Assembly (NCBI RefSeq): GCF_016808095.1
Contig: NC_068974.1
Coordinates: 8,866,001-8,930,000, forward strand
Direction: 5' to 3'
Length of the DNA stretch: 64,000 nt
Source: Vigna angularis
Lineage: Eukaryota > Streptophyta > Magnoliopsida > Fabales > Fabaceae
Of the stretch, positions 57,301 through 64,000 are shown one piece after another. The number at the start of each line of letters is the position of its first letter. The first letter of the stretch is position 1. Under the pieces are notes generated by a model, which saw only the letters and a program-made list of their open reading frames with translations, was not told the DNA's origin and made no database searches. A program made the translations under genes and the position numbers.

Positions 57301-59683
57301 GGGTAGAGATGATGGGTGTTGGAGTGGCTGAATATGGGAGTCTGGCCGTGTGTGTTAGCAGTGGCCGTAGGTGTCCAAGATGGTTGGGTGTGATGATTGT
57401 TTGGTAACAACAGCCATGTACGAATATTCACAACGCTATGCATCTATCTAACAACACCACATGCAAACTTACACACGTAAATTTAACACATGCAAACTTA
57501 AGAACAACGTAACGAAGGCATGTTCAAGGTCAATTAACCAAACTCAGTAAAACATAGAATGGGATTCATTACTTACCTCTTGAAGCTTGGTTCACTCCTT
57601 GCTAATCCCGTGCGTCAGATGGCTTCCCTCGTGGCTGGCTTGCCCTTTTTTTTTTTAAAGTGCTTCTCCCCAGCTCTTGCCGGTAGCCGTGGGCGTGTTG
57701 GTGATGGGAGATGAATGGAAACTTGAAGGTTCAGTCCCTGATCCGTAGCAGTGTTGGAGATGAATGAAGAGTGAGATAAAGATGATGGGCTGGAGGTGAG
57801 GGGTAATGAGGGGTGTTCCCGAGATGAATATGCAGAGGTTGGAAAATGATGGGGAAGTAAAAATGAAGATGATGAGGCTGGAGATGGTATCGGGAAATGT
57901 AGTGGTGGTAGTGAGTGAATGTCAAGTATGGGTTGGAAGCAATGGAGTTAGTGATTGTCGTGAGGATGGGGATGAGGTGCTGGAGATGGTGGCTTGCGGT
58001 GGTGAGGTGAAGGCGAAGTGGGTTTTCGGGTATTCGAGATGGTGTATGGACGATGAGATTGGGTTGAATGGTGGTCTCTGATGTTTTCCAGTGAATACCG
58101 GTGAGTAGTGAGAGGGGTGGGGTTGCCTCCTGTATCTCTTGCAGGTTTTGTGTGATCCCGGTGGTTCCCTGGTAACGGGTGAATGTTGAGGTATGGATAC
58201 TGGAGCTTTTTGGACCAAGGTGAGTGGGAACCAAAGTTAATCCCCCCGATGAGCAGAGAAAGTCTCTCCCATGAAGGGCTGCCTGGTGGAGGACAATAGC
58301 AAGTGGTGTCCCCTGAAATCTGACATGCCAGCTCATGGATGATAACCCAAAAATGTGAGTGCTCCATACCATTCTCTTCTTCTGTAGAAACCCATACTGT
58401 GAGTGGCTTGTCAGACTGTTAGTGGTGGGCAGCGACAGTGGGAGGTGGAGATAGTGGAGTCTGATATTACAGAGTTGCCAGGGCAGCCGTTCCAGATGCA
58501 TCATGTGGGAGCTCGTGGGAGACCAAGCCCAGAACCCTTGCCATTTTTAAATCAGGGAAAATCTCCTTCATAATTCTTTATCATTTCACAGAGCATCTTC
58601 TTCCTAAAAGTGTTTCTCCATGTGCGCTGTAAATGTACTACCAACATGCACTTCCATTTCAAAACATACTCTTTCCACTCAGCACCATCATGTGTTTTTG
58701 CTGACCAAAATTCTGCTCCACCATTCCCACGTGAACTGAAAACACCATGAGCTTCTCTTCAAATTTAATATTCAAACTCAGCTGCCCATGCTTCCAGATT
58801 GCGTCTGAGATTGCGTCCGCTTCCAGCCATGCATCTAACTTTCTCCAAATCAAAATCCAAAACGTGAAAGCCAGCCAAAATATTCTGTTGCAGAAACCCA
58901 TACTGCAAATGGCTTCCAGATGTTAATGGCGGACAGTGGCAGAGGGAGGCCATCTTCGTTGTTCAGACCAATTTAAAATGTATACCAGCTTTTTGGACGT
59001 TCGGTCAAACAGAACACGAACGTCCGTTCATATTAAATGAACGAACGCTCAAACCAAATGCTCACGAGGTCAGGCCGAACGCAAACAGTAACAAAGAACG
59101 AACGTTCACAAGGTCGACCAAAGAAAACCGAACGCTCACAATCAAAACCCGAACGCTCGACATCTCAAACAGACCGAACGCTCGGCTGGGACGCTCGCTA
59201 AACTGAGAACAAAACCACATTAAGAACGAACGTTCAAACAGTAGAGACCAAATGACGAACGTCCAAAATGAACAAAAGGCCGAACGGTATAGGACGAACG
59301 GTCGAAGCTGAGGACGAACGTCCAAAGGAGGACGAACGTCAATGATAATGGACGAACGTCCAAAGGAGGACGAACGTTTAAGGGCGAACGTCCTTGAGAT
59401 GCGAGGTAGGGGACGATCGGTTTTATGCATTGGATGGAAACGAACGTGAAAAGTGAAAGACGAACGGTTGGAAGCCTACCAACGACCGAACGTGCTGAAG
59501 ACTCAGGGTTGAGGACGAACGGTCACAGCTACAGTGGCCAAAACCGAACGCCCTCAAAGGGAGGACGAACGCTCCATCCCTTTTTTTTATTATTATTTTT
59601 TTCCTTTTTTTTTTGTTATTTATTTCTTTTGTTGGTGAAAATAAATTTTATTTAAACAACCCGGACGAAATTGAGTGTTGACA
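54302..59683 (-). repeat. Ogre/Tat-like 5' LTR (5382 bp)
   Basis: Starts TGTCGCAACCGG and ends GTGTTGACA on the plus strand, the same bounds and length as 36706-42087. It carries the same hairpin pair, 70-bp array and GACGAACG clusters. As the 5' copy it would hold the active promoter, reading leftwards; I could not place its TATA box with confidence. Confidence 0.95.
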
Positions 59684-61707
59684 CTTAGGTGTGAACCCAT
59701 TTGGTAATTTAAGTACCAATCATAGTTGTTGGCTAGTTATTTTGATAATTTACAAGTTATCACCTACATTGTGCACAAAGAGGAAGCCCATGATGTTGTT
59801 TATGATAATATCTAGTCCAAAGTAGTCTGGAAATGACATATGTTTATTTAAGCCCACTAGTTGAAGACTTGAAGTTGTTGTGGGTTGATGGGGTTGAAAT
59901 ATTTGATGCCTTCACTTCTAAGACTTTTGTAATGTATGCAATGTTATTTTTCACCATTAATGACTTCCCAGCTTATGGTAATTTGTCAGAATATAGTGTT
60001 AAGAGTTATAAAACATGTCCTATATGTGAAGAAAACAGTACAACTCAGCAATTGAAACACGGAAGGAAGACGGTGTATCTGCGTCATCAGAGATTTTTAA
60101 AATGTAATCATTCATACCGAAGGTTAAAAAAACATTCAATGGATATCAAGAGAGGGACAAAGCACACCAAATCCACTTACTGGCCTTCAAATCCTTGAAA
60201 AAGTTAATAAAATACATCATGAATTTGGTTTATGTTCCAAGAAGTCATCTGTAACGACCCCTTGGAAGAAGAAATCAATATTCTTTGATCTTCCATACTG
60301 GTCAAAGTTAGATGTTTGACATTGCATAGATGTGATGCATGTAGAGAAGAATGTGTGTGATAGCTTGATTGATACACTACTCAACATTCAGGGAAAGACA
60401 AGATGGAGTGAATGCTCGTTTGGATTTGGTTGACATGAAGATCCGAGAAGAGTTGGTACCCAGGGGATTGGTAAACGTACTTATTTGCCCCCTGCATGTT
60501 ACACAATGTCCAAACAAAAGAAGATAAGTTTTTGCCTTTGTTTAAAGAGTATCAAGGTACCACAAGGATACTTTTCAAATATGAAGAGTTTAATGTCGAT
60601 GTAGGACTTAAAGCTTGTTGGCATGAAGTCTCACAATTTCCACGTCTTAATGCAACAATTGTTACTGGTGGATATTTGTAGAATTTTGCCCTAAAATGTT
60701 AGGGAGATCATAAACAGGTTGTGTTCATTTTTCTTGTCAATTTCTAGTGAAGTCATCGATCCTACAAAGTTAGATGAACTTCAAGGCGAGATTGTTATCA
60801 TCTTGTGTCAACTAGAGATGTTTTTCCCTCCATCTTTTTTTGACATCATGGTACATTTACTTATTCATTTGTTTAGAGAAATCAAGTTGTACGAACCGAT
60901 ATACTTAAGATAGATGTATCCTATTGAGCGTTATATGAAAATTTTGAAAGGGAACGTTAAACATTCGTATCGTCCCAAAGGTTCAATGATTGAAAGGTAT
61001 ATTGCTCAAGAAAGTATTGAGTTTATTTCAGATTACATGACTTCAACAAATTCAATAGGAGTTCCTCGCACATCATGGTTGAATACATGTTCTACAAGTA
61101 AAAGCATCTAAAGTGTGAATGTGGTGATGAAAGACCGCGAAGAATTGTTGCAAGCACGTCTTTATATATTGAACAACACAGATGAGGTGATCCCTTTTTT
61201 GGAAGCAAACAAAGCCATTGTGAAGAATAAAAATCCAGGATAAAGAAATGGATGTTGATGGAGCATAACAAAATATTTATGTCTTGGTTCAAATCTAAAG
61301 TTGATAAAGAGCCACATTCTTCTCAGACTTTGTTGTGGCTTGAAAATGGTTTAAAGTTTGATGTCGTATGTTGTACAGGTTATGAAATCAATAATTGCAC
61401 ATTCTATACGAAGACTTTGGATGATAAAAGAACATTACAAAGTAATGGAGTCAGTTTAGAAGTTGAGTCGCTCCAATTTTCCACATCAAAAGATCAAAAT
61501 CATGTAATTGGATCAATGAGATATTATGGTATAATAGAAGAGATATGGGAGGTTGATTACAATAAGTTTTTTGTTCCATTGTTCAAATATAAGTGGTTTG
61601 ACAATAAGAGTGGTGTGAAAATAGATGAATCAGGTATGACACTAGTTGATTTTCGAAAGGTGGGTTATCGAGACGAATCGTTTATCATGGTACATCAAGC
61701 ATCTTAG
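59684..61707 (+). pseudogene. CACTA-2 TNPD, remaining part after the insertion
   Basis: Resumes with the duplicated CTTAG, then LGVNPFGNLS and NHSCWLVILIIYKL, and Transposase_21 (YLSPLVEDLKLLWVDGVEIF, FTINDFPAYGNLSEYS, KTCPICEEN, RKTVYLRHQRFL). Pieces of the middle are shifted (60200-60700). DUF4218 follows (PPSFFDIMVHLLIHLFREI, MYPIERYMKILKGNVKHSYR), interrupted by TAG at 60911-60913 just before MYPIERYM. DUF4216 is at 61252-61707 (WFKSKVDKEPHSSQ, GYEINNCTFYTK, SNGVSLEVES, FKYKWFDNKSGV, VDFRKVGY). Together with 35761-36705 it would be one transposase gene; it is clearly defective. Confidence 0.85.
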
Positions 61708-62086
61708 GTTTTTATGTCAAAGATTTTGTGTCTGATCATTGATATGTCGCTCTTCAACGCAAAAAACAAATTGAAGTTAACGAAGACAATCTGATTAATA
61801 TTCATATTGCTGACAACCATTCATTTAAAACAACGACAAATTTGGATGACTACCCTGTAGTTGACGATGTACATGCAATTCGGTCAAATCATAATGAGAG
61901 AATATACATATGACCAATCCATATCTTTATGTATGAATGTCAAATTTGTGTATAAGTTTTTTATTAATATTACATAAGTCTTTTATTAATATTTCATATG
62001 ACTCCTATTACATGTTTTGTTAAATTATATGATATTACATAAGTCTTTTATTAATATTTCATGTTGTTATTTATTTTGATAGATAT
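61708..62086. other. TNPD-TNPA spacer of CACTA-2
   Basis: AT-rich. TNPD-like coding remnants may continue to about 61910 (QRKKQIEVNEDN-like). TTTTATTAATATTACATAAG words repeat at 61965-62065. Confidence 0.45.
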
Positions 62087-63452
62087 ATGGCTAACCACCT
62101 ACATTCATCAGGGGATGAGGCTCCCTCATCCAGACTTACTAGAGGAGCTACTAGGTTAAGACAACTGATGGTCAGAAGAAATAGTGGTGAAAGAACACTT
62201 GTGGATGTTAATGTGATCATTGGTGTGGCATCTGGCCCGAATGCAGATGTCTTCAGATCATACTTTGGAGTACTAGCGCATGATAGGATTAACATTCTTA
62301 CTACATCTTTTGACCACGTGTCTGAGGTTGATCAGAACACTATATGGAACGATCTATTGGTAAGTTAATTAATATCATTTGAATTACAGTTTGTTTATAT
62401 TGATAATTTTGTACTGATACAACTTTATTATGTTTATTGCTGATGACATTTAACATTCCAAATGTTGCAACACTTAGAAATAAGTTTTTATCATCTATTG
62501 CTGAAAAATTTCGGGGTTTTAAGACTAAGTTGACCTCGAGATATGTATTTGGAGCAAAAAAAAAAGAGTCTCCATGTGCAAAATATAAGACCATTGATGA
62601 AAAGACTTGGCGCCAATTTGTAGAGAGTCGGACATTAGAGGCATGGCAGGTTTATATAGTTGATACTATTCAATTCCTTATTAACAAATTTATATCATAT
62701 GAACTAATTCATTATATGTGATAGGCAACGAGAACCAAAGCATAAGGAATAAGTATCCAAAATAAAAAACCCCTCCTATTATCTCGTGGTGGGTATAGGA
62801 AGCTTGAAGAGAAAATCCTCAAGTAAAAGGTAGAAGGTAGACCCTCATCTGAGGGTGGTAGCCCCCAGCCTCCTCCACCTTCTCGGTATGAGAAGTGAAA
62901 GGTTGCTCGTTTAAGATCATCGAGGGACTACTCTTCTGAGACTGCATGAGAAATATCTGAAAGAATTGTAAGTTATCACTATTCCTCAAATAATAATAGT
63001 TTCATTATACATACTACATTGAACTTTTTAAAGAATAATGGTGTATTTTTTTTTATTTTACAAGACTCCTTGGTTGAGTAGAGCTCCTAATGGCAATTCA
63101 CTCGAGAGGGTCGCCAGGATATTCTTACCACTGCAATTGGACGACCTAAGCACCGTGGACGAGTGCGTGTTGTTGGTACTGGAGTAGGCATTAGAGATTA
63201 TTTTGGGAGTTCTTCGCGTCAGACTTCATATGCATACAACGAAAACAGGAACAAAGGCTGACACAAGAGATCTAAAAAAAGCTTCGGGCGAAGCTTAGGG
63301 CAAAATTGTATGATGAATAAGCAGAATTGTATGATGAAGTCACTACAGAAGTGACTGACAAAGTTATGCGCCACTTCCAGCAACAATTTGAGATTTATGG
63401 GATGCGCCCACAGCCATCTCTAGTACAGGAACCTGTTGTGCCTCCCACAGGT
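62087..63452 (+). pseudogene. CACTA-2 TNPA-like gene, decayed
   Basis: Exon 1 (62087 to about 62357) starts MANHLHSSGDEAPSSRLTRG and ends QNTIWNDLL before GTAAGT. Exon 2 (about 62443-62648) has FNIPNVATLRNKFLSSIAEK, FRGFKTKL and YKTIDEKTWRQFVESR, the Ptta/En/Spm transposase signature. The next exon (from about 62725) reads KKPLLLSRGGYRKLEEK and a Pro-rich stretch, with several in-frame stops. A later exon (about 63070-63450) carries GRPKHRGRVRVVGTG and VTDKVMRHFQQQFEIYGM before CACAG/GTAAAA. The stops are consistent with C-to-T or G-to-A changes. Confidence 0.7.
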
Positions 63453-63481
63453 AAAATTAATAAACATTTTTCTTGAATAAT

Positions 63482-63936
63482 TTATTATTTGTATCAATTT
63501 TAGGCACCATTGACAACTATTTATTGTTTCCGTACCGGAAAGTTGTGTGTGGTTCTTCTTATTGCACAAGTGTCCTCCCAAACATCTCAGACAAGCATTT
63601 GATTGGTAAGAACCTCAATGTTTGAACTTTCTTTGTTATATAAATGAATGCTAAAGACTTTTTTTTTATAGTTCCATTGTAGCACATATGATGTTGGTTA
63701 AGAGATCAATTGCTAACGGTAGAAAGCTTGCATGGGTTGCTCCCAAGGTTTGACATATGCTAAAGTCATACTTTCTTATAGTTGTTTTGTTTTAATGATT
63801 TTCACTAACTATTTACAACTGTGATGATGTATTGTAGTGTAACAGACAAAGTGAGTCATATGAGTGCGGATACTACATAATGTATTGGATACACACATTA
63901 TTTGTACCCATATCACAAGTGGATGGGAAATGGTAA
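63482..63936 (+). pseudogene. Ulp1-like (C48) cysteine peptidase exons in CACTA-2
   Basis: Three candidate exons. About 63503-63604: GTIDNYLLFPYRKVVCG. About 63679-63748: AHMMLVKRSIANGRKLAWVAPK. About 63839-63936: CNRQSESYECGYYIMYWIHT. The last matches the C-terminal catalytic block of Ulp1/SENP peptidases, with the oxyanion Gln (CNRQ) and nucleophile Cys (ECGYY). The His-Asp part is not seen between the exons, so the domain looks incomplete. Ulp1 domains are known passengers or fusion partners in plant CACTA and MULE transposons. The window ends 64 bp later. Confidence 0.6.
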
Positions 63937-64000
63937 TATTTAGATTTAATGAATTTTGGTTTTCTCCATCATTTGGAATTCATATACACTAATTAATATC

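Larger units (their letters stand above)
36706..59683 (-). mobile_element. Ogre/Tat-like Ty3/gypsy element without pol, 23 kb, very young
   Basis: Two 5382-bp LTRs (TGTCGCAACC...TGTTGACA) flank 12.2 kb. On the minus strand: 5' LTR (59683-54302), tRNA-Arg-type primer site, 2.7-kb leader, gag (51542-50127), then repeats and non-coding sequence to a polypurine tract and 3' LTR (42087-36706). No RT, RNase H or integrase is visible on either strand, so the element is non-autonomous. On the plus strand, in the pol position, lies a WOX-like homeobox gene. Long LTRs, gag type, primer site and tandem repeats near the 3' LTR fit the Ogre/Tat lineage. The near-identical LTRs and intact target duplication indicate recent insertion. 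Confidence 0.9.
34264..64000 (+). mobile_element. CACTA (En/Spm) element 2, decayed, right end outside the window
   Basis: Starts CACTAGTAAAAAAATCG at 34264 and runs on the plus strand: subterminal repeats, TNPD (35761-36705 continued 59684-61707), TNPA-like (62087-63452), Ulp1-like exons (63482-63936). A 22,978-bp LTR retrotransposon sits in TNPD (36706-59683). The right terminus is not reached. Multiple stops and shifts in each gene show that it was already dead or ageing. Confidence 0.8.

Overview
The window is plant nuclear DNA consisting almost entirely of transposable elements; I found no convincing complete host gene. Small GT-AG introns, plant-type CACTA, PIF/Harbinger, Ty1/copia and Ty3/gypsy proteins, long AT-rich spacers, and repeated GTAACCGGTTAC and TAATCGATTA palindromes suggest a legume, perhaps Phaseoleae such as Vigna. 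The species guess is inference only.

Layout. (1) 18-4700: a PIF/Harbinger-type element on the minus strand. Its three-exon transposase looks intact (3259-4668), its Myb/SANT partner gene carries stops (2008-3125), and a PF20167-type gene with one stop sits near the left end (689-1771). (2) 4700-7837: mostly non-coding, with one relic LTR. (3) 7838-33612: a three-level nest. A deleted copia element (7838-10257 plus 33173-33612) has its 5' LTR split by a CACTA element (10258-33172). That CACTA is itself split by a Tekay/chromovirus-like Ty3/gypsy element (21626 to about 30522). The CACTA carries decayed TNPA and TNPD genes and one captured exon of a BRWD/PHIP-type WD40 gene. (4) 34264 to the window end: a second, decayed CACTA element on the plus strand, with TNPD, TNPA and Ulp1-like peptidase exons. 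(5) 36706-59683: a very young 23-kb Ogre/Tat-like LTR element inserted into the TNPD gene of the second CACTA. It has 5382-bp LTRs, a perfect CTTAG target duplication, a tRNA-Arg-type primer site and a gag gene, but no visible pol.

The most unusual content is in the Ogre/Tat-like element. Where pol would be expected, an intron-containing gene lies antisense to gag (47695-49167). It has a promoter-like start, a leader intron and two coding exons. Its 152-residue product has a WUSCHEL/WOX-type homeodomain, then a WUS-box-like LLDLFPVP, an acidic stretch and an ELSL (EAR-like) motif, in the order seen in WUS-clade proteins. The same element has a 50-bp tandem array, a duplicated LTR-end/polypurine-tract hairpin, and dense GACGAACG/GACGAGCG motifs. 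These motifs also fill the unrelated Tekay-like element.

Most element genes are broken by single in-frame stops that fit C-to-T or G-to-A transitions, as expected for methylated, silenced DNA. The apparently functional reading frames are the PIF transposase, the gag and the WOX-like gene.
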